NCBI GenBank assembly: GCA_009785555.1
Contig: WQWB01000005.1
Coordinates: 1-51,546, forward strand
Direction: 5' to 3'
DNA: 51,546 nucleotides
Source: Defluviitaleaceae bacterium
Lineage (GTDB): Bacteria; Bacillota; Clostridia; Lachnospirales; WRAX01
The translations under genes were made by a program, and so were the position numbers. Positions within the stretch are counted from its first letter, which is position 1. Each line of letters starts with the position of its first letter. The notes under the pieces were generated by a model. The model worked only from the letters and a program-made list of their open reading frames with translations, searched no databases and was not told the DNA's origin. Below, one piece after another: positions 25,974 to 33,075 of this stretch.

Positions 25974-26393
25974 ATGCTAAACCTAAACGTAATCTGGGTA
26001 TCAAACCCCAGCGGTACGCACGTCCTAATGTGTAAGCGACATAAAGAACCATATAAAGGCTTATATAACCTCGTCGGCGGTAAAGTTGAAGCCGGCGAGG
26101 GCGGGCTTGCTGCCGCATACCGCGAGCTTGCTGAGGAAACGGGCATCGTCGATATCGAATTACATCATTTGATGGATTTTACCTATCATAAATCCGCCAT
26201 CCGCCCGAGGGATGGTATCGGCCTCGAAGTTTACTTTGGCACATTAAAGCGCGACCAGGAAGTTTGCGGCGACGAAAAGGAACTTGTTTGGCTAGATACT
26301 TCCAATGAAAATTTTTTCGACTACACTCGCTTTGCGGGTGAGGGTAATATCGGGCATATCTTTGAGCAGATTAAAATAAACCAAAATCTATAA
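25974..26393 (+). CDS. NUDIX hydrolase
   Basis: The 139-residue product has a complete Nudix box, GKVEAGE then REL-x-EE-x-G (GGLAAAYRELAEETGI), at residues ~36-58. This family hydrolyses nucleoside diphosphates linked to X, often damaged nucleotides. The context suggests 8-oxo-dGTP-type cleanup, but the substrate is not determinable. GTAAGGAG precedes the ATG. It is the first of four genes lying between dnaK and dnaJ. Confidence 0.88.
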   Translation: MLNLNVIWVSNPSGTHVLMCKRHKEPYKGLYNLVGGKVEAGEGGLAAAYRELAEETGIVDIELHHLMDFTYHKSAIRPRDGIGLEVYFGTLKRDQEVCGDEKELVWLDTSNENFFDYTRFAGEGNIGHIFEQIKINQNL

Positions 26394-26410
26394 ATATAAC
26401 GGAGAATGGA

Positions 26411-26812
26411 ATGGCGAAAATTAAAACCATTTTTGTAGCTGCTGCCGTAATCATTCTAATCGCATTGGCAGGCTGCGCAAATAATATTGTTGGTACATGG
26501 GAGTTTGTAGAGGAACGGGAGTACATTTTTGTTGATGGCAGGTGGATGCTTGATTTTGCATATCCTGCGGATAAATATGCACACAAACTTACATTCGGCC
26601 GAGGAGGAACAGGTTATCTAAGTGATTACGGCGGGTTTACGGCTGATTTTAATTGGGAATTAAACGGGGATAACCTACGCATTATATTCGGTATCGGCGG
26701 GGAATGGTTGGAAACAATCGAGATAAGCCGCAACGAGCTGCGTTTTGTTACGGAAGGGGTATGGGATGGCATATCCTGGAGGGAAGTCGGCGTTTACAAG
26801 CGGGTTCGGTAG
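26411..26812 (+). CDS. Small lipoprotein, paralogue of the one at 12452
   Basis: The 133-residue product has a signal peptide with lipobox LAGC (Cys ~22). The mature start ANNIVGTWEF matches the 12452 product (SRGIVGTWEF). A beta-rich pattern follows (FNWELNGDNLRIIFGIG). Exported and lipid-anchored; function unknown. It lies 17 nt after the NUDIX gene. Confidence 0.78.
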   Translation: MAKIKTIFVAAAVIILIALAGCANNIVGTWEFVEEREYIFVDGRWMLDFAYPADKYAHKLTFGRGGTGYLSDYGGFTADFNWELNGDNLRIIFGIGGEWLETIEISRNELRFVTEGVWDGISWREVGVYKRVR

Positions 26813-26831
26813 GAGTGTGAGATGATAAACG

Positions 26832-27296
26832 ATGTATAACCATGCCCCGGAAGGCTACATATGTCCATTTTGCTTAATAGTTGACGGTGTAGAAAACGAG
26901 CATGTATGGACGAAACAGTCCGACATATTTTACCGCGACGAATTTATTACGGCTTTTATAAACGCGACAACTTGGGGAGTGAATAAGGGCAATGCCATAA
27001 TCATCCCAAACCCTCATTTTGAAAATTTATATGACTTGCCGTTGGATTATTCGGTTAAAATACATGAATTTGAAAAAAGTGTGGCTATCGCGTTTAAAGA
27101 AGTATACGGATGCGACGGCGTGTCGTCGCGGCAGCATAACGAACCGGCGGGATGCCAGGATGTATGGCATTACCATCTGCATGTTTTCCCAAGATACCAT
27201 AACGACAATCTATATGCGATGAAACGGACGGCAACAACAGCGGATGAACGGGCGATGTACGCAGACCAATTGAAAGGATACTTCTTAAAATTATGA
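26832..27296 (+). CDS. HIT-family nucleotide hydrolase/transferase
   Basis: The 154-residue product has the histidine triad HYHLHVFPRY with the catalytic middle His, the upstream QHNEPAGC, and an N-terminal CPFC zinc-type pair. HIT enzymes act on nucleoside phosphate bonds (AMP-lysine, dinucleoside polyphosphates). The stop overlaps the next start by 4 nt. With the NUDIX gene it makes two nucleotide-cleanup enzymes in the dnaK-dnaJ gap. Confidence 0.88.
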   Translation: MYNHAPEGYICPFCLIVDGVENEHVWTKQSDIFYRDEFITAFINATTWGVNKGNAIIIPNPHFENLYDLPLDYSVKIHEFEKSVAIAFKEVYGCDGVSSRQHNEPAGCQDVWHYHLHVFPRYHNDNLYAMKRTATTADERAMYADQLKGYFLKL

Positions 27297-27775
27297 GCCG
27301 GCTAAAGCAATTATCAGTTTCAAATTTTAACATAGAAGTACCTTCGGCATACATCGGTTTTGTGACGCAAGCGCACGAGCTTTTAGTTGAAAATGGCTAT
27401 AAACCAAAATTTGAGCTTAAAAGACACGGTCTGTCCGCGCTATATAAGTCACCTGCTACAAAGGGGCTTGCGTTGCAGCTTATAATCCGCGACAATACGC
27501 TATACATGTACTTATATAATATATTTTTACATGAGCATAACGGCTATTTAGAGAATTTACCGCTAAGTGTTATAGATGAATTTGCAAAATATAGGAATTG
27601 CATAGACTCTTGCGAGCCTGTATGTACGGTGACTAGGCTTAGCTATACAATAGGTAACACGTTATATCGTAAATGCGTAGTCGGGCGATTGCTTTTTACG
27701 GTAAACAAAGAACTTGCCGCCGGCGTTTTATCTGTTCTATGGAAGTACAACGAAAAACAATTACCAACAATATAG
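27293..27775 (+). CDS. Hypothetical protein
   Basis: I do not recognise this 160-residue protein. It is soluble, with no signal or membrane segment, mixed alpha/beta in character, and has four cysteines in the second half (NCIDSCEPVC, then RKCVVG). ATGA overlap with the HIT gene shows co-translation. dnaJ begins 15 nt downstream. Confidence 0.7.
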   Translation: MSRLKQLSVSNFNIEVPSAYIGFVTQAHELLVENGYKPKFELKRHGLSALYKSPATKGLALQLIIRDNTLYMYLYNIFLHEHNGYLENLPLSVIDEFAKYRNCIDSCEPVCTVTRLSYTIGNTLYRKCVVGRLLFTVNKELAAGVLSVLWKYNEKQLPTI

Positions 27776-27790
27776 AAAAAAGGATATTTT

Positions 27791-28906
27791 ATGGCAGAAC
27801 GTGATTATTACGAAGTTCTTGGCATCAACAAGGGTGCGTCGGACGATGATATAAGAAAGGCCTACCGCGGCCTTGCAAAGCAACACCACCCAGATGCGAA
27901 TCTCGGCAAGGAAAAAGAGGCCGAGGAGAAGTTTAAGGAAATTTCCAAAGCATATTCCGTGCTTAGCGACAGCGAGAAACGCGCATCCTATGACAGGTTC
28001 GGCCATCAGGCGTTTGACGGCAGCATGGGTGGCGCGGGTTATTCCGGCAATATGGATTTCAATATGCACGACATCTTCTCAAGTGTGTTCGGGGATTTTT
28101 TTGGCGGCGGCGGAGGCAGGCGAGGCGGCGATCGCGGCCCATCCCGTGGGCCGGACGTGCAGGTGCAGATACAAGTCACGTTTCAAGAGGCTGTTGTCGG
28201 TACGGAGCGGGAGCTGTCTTTAAATCTGCACGATAAATGCACAACTTGCAACGGTAGCGGCGCAAAACCCGGCACATACCCGGAATCTTGCAAACACTGC
28301 GGAGGCAGGGGGGAAGAAGTGGTTACCCAGCAAACCATGTTCGGCCGTATGCAGTCCGTGCGGCCTTGCGCCGTATGCCGCGGCGAGGGCAGGATAATAA
28401 AGACACCCTGCCAAACCTGTAGCGGACAAGGCAAGGTTAAGGCAAACAAAAAGATCATCGTGTCCATTCCAAAAGGTATAGACAACGGGCAATCTATCCG
28501 CATCCCGGAAAAGGGCGAGGCGGGTGAGCGTGGCGGCCCTCCTGGTGATCTGCGCGTTCTGGTCTACGTAAAGGCTGACACTAGGTTTAGGCGCGACGGA
28601 GTAACCTTGTTTACGGAAATTTCGGTTGACATGATACGTGCAACCCTTGGCGGCACGATAAAAATACCAACGCCATATGGCGAGACGGATTATGACATCA
28701 AACCAGGCACCCAACCAGGCACGGTCGTAACCCTCAAAAACAAGGGTATGCCAAACGTGCACAATCCAAACCGTGTCGGCGATTTGGAGGCCAACATTAA
28801 AGTCGTCATTCCTATTAAACTTACGGTAAAACAGGAGGAACTGTTGCGCGAATTTAACGACGAGCCAACGCCTGCAGAAAAAAAACGATTTGGAAAAAAG
28901 AAGTAA
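27791..28906 (+). CDS. dnaJ: Co-chaperone DnaJ (Hsp40)
   Basis: The 371-residue product is a full class A DnaJ. The J domain has the HPD motif (KQHHPDANLG); a Gly/Phe-rich linker follows, then four zinc-binding CxxCxGxG motifs (CTTCNGSG, CKHCGGRG, CAVCRGEG, CQTCSGQG), then the substrate-binding beta domains. AAAGGAT precedes the ATG. It is normally directly after dnaK; here four genes and an attenuator-like element intervene. Confidence 0.97.
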   Translation: MAERDYYEVLGINKGASDDDIRKAYRGLAKQHHPDANLGKEKEAEEKFKEISKAYSVLSDSEKRASYDRFGHQAFDGSMGGAGYSGNMDFNMHDIFSSVFGDFFGGGGGRRGGDRGPSRGPDVQVQIQVTFQEAVVGTERELSLNLHDKCTTCNGSGAKPGTYPESCKHCGGRGEEVVTQQTMFGRMQSVRPCAVCRGEGRIIKTPCQTCSGQGKVKANKKIIVSIPKGIDNGQSIRIPEKGEAGERGGPPGDLRVLVYVKADTRFRRDGVTLFTEISVDMIRATLGGTIKIPTPYGETDYDIKPGTQPGTVVTLKNKGMPNVHNPNRVGDLEANIKVVIPIKLTVKQEELLREFNDEPTPAEKKRFGKKK

Positions 28907-28963
28907 ATACAAACGTTATTACGAGCGAACGCGAAGCAATCCAGGTGCGGCATTGATCTGTAG

Positions 28964-29092
28964 TTTTGGGTTCAACAAATAGACCTCGACCTCGATGGTG
29001 GTGTAAAGGTCAACTACGCCAAGTTCCAAGGCGTGGAAGTGCCGAAGGACGGTGGAGGGGTTGAGAAGATGGATTTGTTGGGGAGGATATAG
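28964..29092 (+). pseudogene. C-terminal remnant of a larger gene, possibly a DNA methyltransferase
   Basis: The frame opens only after a stop at 28961 and codes 42 residues ending DLDGGVKVNYAKFQGVEVP, then KMDLLGRI. From memory, D-L-D-x-GVKVNYAKF is the kind of tail seen in large adenine-specific methyltransferases (PglX/type IIG style). No start or methylase motif remains, so it is a fragment. The next gene's ribosome site lies in its last codons, as if the pair was once an operon. Confidence 0.4.
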
Positions 29093-29093
29093 C

Positions 29094-29924
29094 ATGGAAT
29101 GGGACGTAAGAGCGTATTTGGCGTTGATGGCGATTATTATTTCGATTGTTACAGGGATAATAATTCCACTCGTGAGGTATATCATCGAAAAATATTTTAG
29201 AAAAGCAAAAGTAACGGTTATTCCGTTTGGAAAAACTACCTTTCTTTACAACACTTCTGGTTCGTACATCAAGATGAAATTTTCCCTTGATTGTCGCAAT
29301 CAAGATATTGTTGTAAACAACATAAAAGTAAAGATAACAACTAATCGAAAAACAGGCAAAACAGAAACTCTTTATCTTGACTGGGAGAATTTTGAACCTG
29401 TTGCGTTCACTTGGGTTGGATATAGCATGGCTAATAGCATAAACTCATCTGCTTTAGCCAGACCAGTTAAGATAGCAAAAAATTCTGTTGAACCGTTTAT
29501 TGTTGAGTTTGCAAATAACAACCAAGAAGCAGCAAATGACTTGTCTGCATTAAGAGAAAAACGCAAGGGAGCCTTAAATTCATTTCATGATGCGAAAACA
29601 AAGGAAGCATCTGAAGAAAACAACTGGTTCAATTTTAGGGTGCCAGAAGTTGTTGTTGAATCGTTCCGAGAAATGGACGATTACGCTAAATTTGCGAGTG
29701 AATATGAAAAATATTTTTTCTGGGAAGTTGGTAGTTATTTAATTGAGCTTGTTATTGACTACGACGATAATCAAAAAAATGAAAAACAGTTCACAGTAGA
29801 AATAGATTCAACTGATGAAGCAAAGATGAAGGAAAACATTGACGCAATAATATTGGGAACATATAAAGCGGAACAGAACTTGCCGTTTATTTTTAACTGT
29901 CTGTACAAAGATTTGTCAAAGTAA
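29094..29924 (+). CDS. Hypothetical protein with one N-terminal membrane helix
   Basis: The product has 276 residues. ATG 29094 follows GGGGAGG. One membrane segment (about residues 9-30, LALMAIIISIVTGIIIPLV) precedes a charged alpha/beta domain with many Asn, Lys and Glu residues. The gene is visibly more A/T-rich than its neighbours and follows a gene remnant, which suggests horizontal origin, perhaps from a defence or restriction locus. I do not recognise the domain. Its own terminator lies ~140 nt downstream. Confidence 0.7.
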   Translation: MEWDVRAYLALMAIIISIVTGIIIPLVRYIIEKYFRKAKVTVIPFGKTTFLYNTSGSYIKMKFSLDCRNQDIVVNNIKVKITTNRKTGKTETLYLDWENFEPVAFTWVGYSMANSINSSALARPVKIAKNSVEPFIVEFANNNQEAANDLSALREKRKGALNSFHDAKTKEASEENNWFNFRVPEVVVESFREMDDYAKFASEYEKYFFWEVGSYLIELVIDYDDNQKNEKQFTVEIDSTDEAKMKENIDAIILGTYKAEQNLPFIFNCLYKDLSK

Positions 29925-30060
29925 CCTTTTCAAGCAAAGGGCTTGGATTATGGAGGAAACAGGGAGTGAACCTAACCGAAATAAAAAAATCACTCGACCA
30001 GTTATTTGCAAAGCAACTGTTTTGACATTGCTTAGCTCATAATGATATCTGACAAAATTG

Positions 30061-30082
30061 GCGTGGCTACACGCTTTTTTTT
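30061..30082 (+). terminator. Intrinsic terminator
   Basis: GCGTG-GCTA-CACGC is followed by eight T residues. It probably ends the transcript of the membrane-protein gene at 29094. Confidence 0.88.
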
Positions 30083-30121
30083 GTGCGCTTTCTGTCATGG
30101 TAAAAAGGTTAATAACATTGT

Positions 30122-30288
30122 ATAATATAATGAAGTTAAAACTGCTACTTAGTGAACGGACGGATCCTCTTGTTTGCTTCGCTAACGGCCGGGTGGCACT
30201 CCGCGTTGCTGCGCAATTGGCAAACGAACTTGAGCGGTAGAGTACTTTGTACGCGAGCTTAGTAGCAGTTCAATCTTCATTCAGCTAT
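30122..30288 (+). repeat. Structured repeat element, full copy B
   Basis: Same architecture as copy A at 17121. The inner 52 nt (30184-30235) are identical, and the end stem is CTGCTAC (30142-30148) with GTAGCAG (30262-30268), plus an outer AATGAAG/CTTCATT match. Compared with copy A, three base pairs of the end stem have changed on both sides. It lies 42 nt upstream of the MerR-like gene on the same strand. A frame through it codes for the start of a short peptide but ends at a TAG at 30238, unlike copy A, so coding is not the conserved property. Confidence 0.7.
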
Positions 30289-30330
30289 ATCATGGATAAA
30301 ATAGAAACCATATAGGAGGTAAATTACATA

Positions 30331-30552
30331 ATGGATAAACTCTATAACTTAAAAGAAGCCGCAAAAAAGGTGAATTGTTCGCGCAAAGACCTTCGCGATT
30401 ACCACAGGAGCGGGTTGGTTGCCGGTGAATATTCCGGCGGGGAACTGTGTTTTTCGGAATCTGTCCTTAACGATTTCATTTCGCGGTTCGCTCAAATCGA
30501 AAAAATGAAGGCCGACGCAAAGGCGGGCGCAAGGCGCATGGGGATGATGTAA
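30331..30552 (+). CDS. MerR/excisionase-like small DNA-binding protein
   Basis: The 73-residue product is a single MerR-type helix-turn-helix and wing (LYNLKEAAKKVNCSRKDLRDYHRSGLV, in two parts). It lacks the dimerisation helix and effector domain of full MerR regulators, so it resembles excisionases and small SinI/AlpA-type regulators. AGGAGG lies ~13 nt before the ATG. Structured element B is directly upstream. Confidence 0.7.
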   Translation: MDKLYNLKEAAKKVNCSRKDLRDYHRSGLVAGEYSGGELCFSESVLNDFISRFAQIEKMKADAKAGARRMGMM

Positions 30553-30565
30553 CGGTGGGTATATT

Positions 30566-31006
30566 TTATGACAACGGCCGCCCCAGAGAATCACTGCCGC
30601 CGCCAAACAAAAGGGTAAGGAAATCAACGATAACGCCGATGCCGAATAGCCCTCCCGTAAAAAACCAAAGCACTCCCGTTCCGACTTTGCCGAGATAAAA
30701 CCTGTGTACGCCAATGTAACCGACGAAAAAGCACAGCAGAATGGCGGTTACCCTGCTTTTGGGTGAAACACCCAAAGCGTACGAACCGGTGTTATTATTT
30801 GTATTTGTTATGTTGATTACAGGTGTGGCTGATACGGTATGCACGGCAGCTTTTGTCGCCTCTTCAAAAACGTTGTCAAGGTCATCCCTGCAAACCATCC
30901 TGCCTCTAAGCTCAACCAGGCAATCCTTGCAAAACGGCTTTCCGCAATATGTACACATCCCTGCGGCTTGCATTTGTGCGTGGTTTGCGCACTGGAGATA
31001 TTGCAT
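30566..31006 (-). CDS. TM2-domain membrane protein with N-terminal zinc (B-box-like) motif
   Basis: The 146-residue product has an N-terminal ~40 with Cys/His pairs (CANH, CTYCGKPFCKDC, C-x3-D), like a B-box-type zinc finger. A linker rich in Thr and Asn leads to the TM2 domain: two membrane helices with FFVGYIGVHRFYLGK and TGGLFGIGVIVDFLTLL. TM2 proteins have no firm bacterial function. AAGGG precedes the ATG, and a near-consensus promoter lies 90 nt upstream. Confidence 0.85.
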   Translation of the reverse strand: MQYLQCANHAQMQAAGMCTYCGKPFCKDCLVELRGRMVCRDDLDNVFEEATKAAVHTVSATPVINITNTNNNTGSYALGVSPKSRVTAILLCFFVGYIGVHRFYLGKVGTGVLWFFTGGLFGIGVIVDFLTLLFGGGSDSLGRPLS

Positions 31007-31094
31007 TTCTATACATCCCTTCTTTACATTTATATTCGTTAAACCATAAAATGGTCTTATAAGATGCTTCGAATTAAACAGCTATATCAAAGTA

Positions 31095-31123
31095 ATTATA
31101 AGATGCCTGCGTATTTTAGTCAA
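31095..31123 (-). promoter_or_regulatory. SigA promoter of the TM2 gene
   Basis: On the minus strand TTGACT (31123-31118), 17 nt, TATAAT (31100-31095). The 11-mer TTATAAGATGC overlapping the -10 box recurs at 31057-31067, inside the leader, possibly a second promoter or a regulator half-site. Confidence 0.78.
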
Positions 31124-31207
31124 GTGTAAAAAAAACACAATTTTTCCTAACTTTACGGCGGGAATAAGCGTCTTTACTTATATAGGCCTATAAAACGAAC
31201 GGACGAG

Positions 31208-31798
31208 GTGAATAATATTGAAAACCTGAGATCATTGATGTGGTTGGCGGCAGCGGGTGATGTTGGCGCGTTTGAGCAAATTGTGCGGTTAATGACCCCG
31301 AAACTTAAGAAGGTTGTAAGTTATTACGCCGGACAATCTCAAGATGCGGATGATATTTTGCAAGAGATTTGGATGAAGTTGTGGCGGCGTGCCCACGTTC
31401 TTGCAAATAAAGAAAACCCCGAATATTGGCTGTTTACGGTCGTGCGCCACCATTGTTATGATGCCGGACGAAAGCAAACGCGTCAAAAAAGCCGTATGCA
31501 GCTGATGTATGCAGACGACGAAAGCACATCTCAATACATAGATATGGTGCATGGTGCGGCTGCGGACTATCTGGATCCGGAAGCCCTGACAATCCGAAAA
31601 GAAACCGCCGAGTTTATCCGCGGCAGAATCGACGGCCTGAAGGAGCTGTATTCCCTTCCGATTTACCTGTATTACTTTAACGATCTGTCCATATCGGAAA
31701 TAGCATCGTTGCTTGGCATATCCGCTTCGGCGGTTAAATGGCGGCTGCATACCGGCCGCCAACTATTAAAAAAGGAGCTTAAAAAACATGACTATTGA
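31208..31798 (+). CDS. ECF-family RNA polymerase sigma factor
   Basis: The product has 196 residues. Region 2 shows DADDILQEIWMKLWRRA and the DNA-melting YWLFTVVRHHCYD; region 4 has LPIYLYYFNDLSISEIASLLGISASAVKWRLHTGR (read as two halves). The start is uncertain: GTG 31208 has only CGGACGAG upstream, and ATG 31238 is possible. No membrane anti-sigma gene is adjacent; instead an 87-residue soluble protein overlaps its 3' end by 11 nt. Confidence 0.9.
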   Translation: MNNIENLRSLMWLAAAGDVGAFEQIVRLMTPKLKKVVSYYAGQSQDADDILQEIWMKLWRRAHVLANKENPEYWLFTVVRHHCYDAGRKQTRQKSRMQLMYADDESTSQYIDMVHGAAADYLDPEALTIRKETAEFIRGRIDGLKELYSLPIYLYYFNDLSISEIASLLGISASAVKWRLHTGRQLLKKELKKHDY

Positions 31799-32051
31799 AC
31801 AAGCAAGAAGAATACTGAAGAACATCACGAATACGGCGCATGATTCCTCTTTGACTGGTACGTTTCAGAACGGTGCGGCACCGCTTGTGCAGGCGTACAA
31901 CGCCATATTCAAATACGCCATCACTCAGCAATGGTTTGCCGATATAGGCGTAGTATCAGAACTTGACATGCAGAAACTGCCGCCTTCCGGAGAAGATCTT
32001 ATGGATTACATTGGCTGTGCGGCGGCTGTGCTGGCGGGGATGTTGGAATAA
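31788..32051 (+). CDS. Small protein of the ECF sigma operon
   Basis: The 87-residue product is soluble and mostly helical (MTIEQARRILKNIT, then PLVQAYNAIFKYA). AAAAAGGAG lies before the ATG, inside the sigma-factor gene. I do not recognise the family. Tight coupling to the sigma factor suggests a regulator of its activity, but there is no direct evidence. A terminator follows. Confidence 0.6.
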   Translation: MTIEQARRILKNITNTAHDSSLTGTFQNGAAPLVQAYNAIFKYAITQQWFADIGVVSELDMQKLPPSGEDLMDYIGCAAAVLAGMLE

Positions 32052-32077
32052 CAGGCGAGGAGAAATATATAAGATAC

Positions 32078-32118
32078 AAAACCGTTGTGCATGTTATCGG
32101 CATAACGGTTTTTGTTTT
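32078..32118. terminator. Bidirectional intrinsic terminator
   Basis: AAAACCGTT (32078-32086) pairs with AACGGTTTT (32104-32112), followed by TGTTTT; on the other strand AACGGTTTTG follows as well. It serves the ECF operon and, overlapping its last codon, yunB from the opposite side. Confidence 0.82.
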
Positions 32119-32794
32119 AATGCCTAAGCGGCCACATCATCGCGTCCGGCACTTCGCCCGCGAAGACGGTGTTGACAAGAGGAACGCTTCGCTGCACATA
32201 GATGGTGCGCGTTTGCATGGGGTTTACTATTTGCATGGTGGCGTACACGGTCAGCCATACCTGGAAGTTGACCTGGTTTATCCCAGCCGACGAAAACGAT
32301 GTGTGGTGTTCCACATTAGCAAGACCGATGGGCATTACGCGCACTACGTGCGACGGGCCGATATTGGCAAGCCAGTTTACGCCGAGTAGGGTGCCGATAG
32401 GTACGGTGATGCGCTCCGACATCGGTGTGGATAGTTTTTCCAGGAGGCTTTGCGAAAGCTGCATACCTATCTCGTTTATGAGTATTGTGTTGGCGTGCAG
32501 CGACGTAACGCGCCCATCGCTGCCGACGACGATGGTATAGAAATCCTCGGACACGAGGCGGTTGAAATCACCCTCGATAAGCTCCGCCAATGATGTATTT
32601 ATCGCTTCATTTATGCGCGCGTTTATGCGGTATTCCTCTATGCTAATAACCGCCGGCAGCAAACGGCTGTCCACAAGGTTCACAAACATAATCAAAAGCA
32701 GTGTAAAAACGGCGAGAGAGATAAAAAGAACCGCCCGCTTTCTTGATTTTTGTATTTTTTGCTTTTTTCGTGGTTTGTAACGGCGTTTTGGCAT
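32117..32794 (-). CDS. yunB: Sporulation protein YunB
   Basis: The 225-residue product has a very basic start (MPKRRYKPRKKQKIQK), one membrane helix (~22-45), and an extracellular domain with the family's SLHANTILINEI, VPIGTLLGVNWLANIGP and SSAGINQVNFQVWLTVYA. In Bacillus YunB is SigE-controlled and required for proper spore formation. ATG 32794 has AAGAGG 4-5 nt upstream; the upstream in-frame start at 32815 is less likely. This supports a spore-forming host. Confidence 0.9.
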   Translation of the reverse strand: MPKRRYKPRKKQKIQKSRKRAVLFISLAVFTLLLIMFVNLVDSRLLPAVISIEEYRINARINEAINTSLAELIEGDFNRLVSEDFYTIVVGSDGRVTSLHANTILINEIGMQLSQSLLEKLSTPMSERITVPIGTLLGVNWLANIGPSHVVRVMPIGLANVEHHTSFSSAGINQVNFQVWLTVYATMQIVNPMQTRTIYVQRSVPLVNTVFAGEVPDAMMWPLRH

Positions 32795-32802
32795 AAAACC
32801 TC

Positions 32803-32832
32803 TTGCAATACCCAAATTATCTATGTTATAAT
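32803..32832 (+). promoter_or_regulatory. Probable promoter of the penicillin-binding protein gene
   Basis: TTGCAA (32803-32808), 18 nt, TATAAT (32827-32832). The leader to the gene at 33076 would be ~240 nt. It contains a start-to-stop frame of 31 codons (32878-32973) without a ribosome site, which I do not call a gene. Confidence 0.55.
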
Positions 32833-33075
32833 GTTTACGTGGATTTAAATTGGTAAATGCTAAAATATTGGTTTAATATGGAGGTAAATTTAAAGGCACT
32901 GAAAGAAATTTACGGTAACGAATGTAAATCGTTTAAGAAATCGTTTTGCGAATTTGAACTATACATCTATTAACTATAAAGCTCTTATTATGAAACAAGC
33001 GCATAAATTTATGTAAAGACAATACTTATTTTGACGGCGATATTTATTAGTCAGCATCAAGAAAGGAAGAAACGT

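Larger units (their letters stand above)
29925..30330. other. Intergenic region with a short open frame, a terminator and structured element B
   Basis: A 42-codon open frame without a start (29897-30025) ends with QGVNLTEIKKSLDQLFAKQL. It reads like a protein tail and may be another remnant, but I cannot name it. The terminator at 30061 and element B (30122-30288) follow. Element B ends 42 nt before the MerR-like gene. Confidence 0.5.

Noticed and set aside
30058-30240. Open reading frame running through element B (and a similar frame through element A)
   Set aside because: The two frames end at different places, there is no ribosome site, and the conserved feature is the base pairing, not the peptide.
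32878-32973. 31-codon frame upstream of the PBP gene
   Set aside because: It has a start and a stop but no ribosome site and no recognisable motif; it may be chance or a decayed start region.
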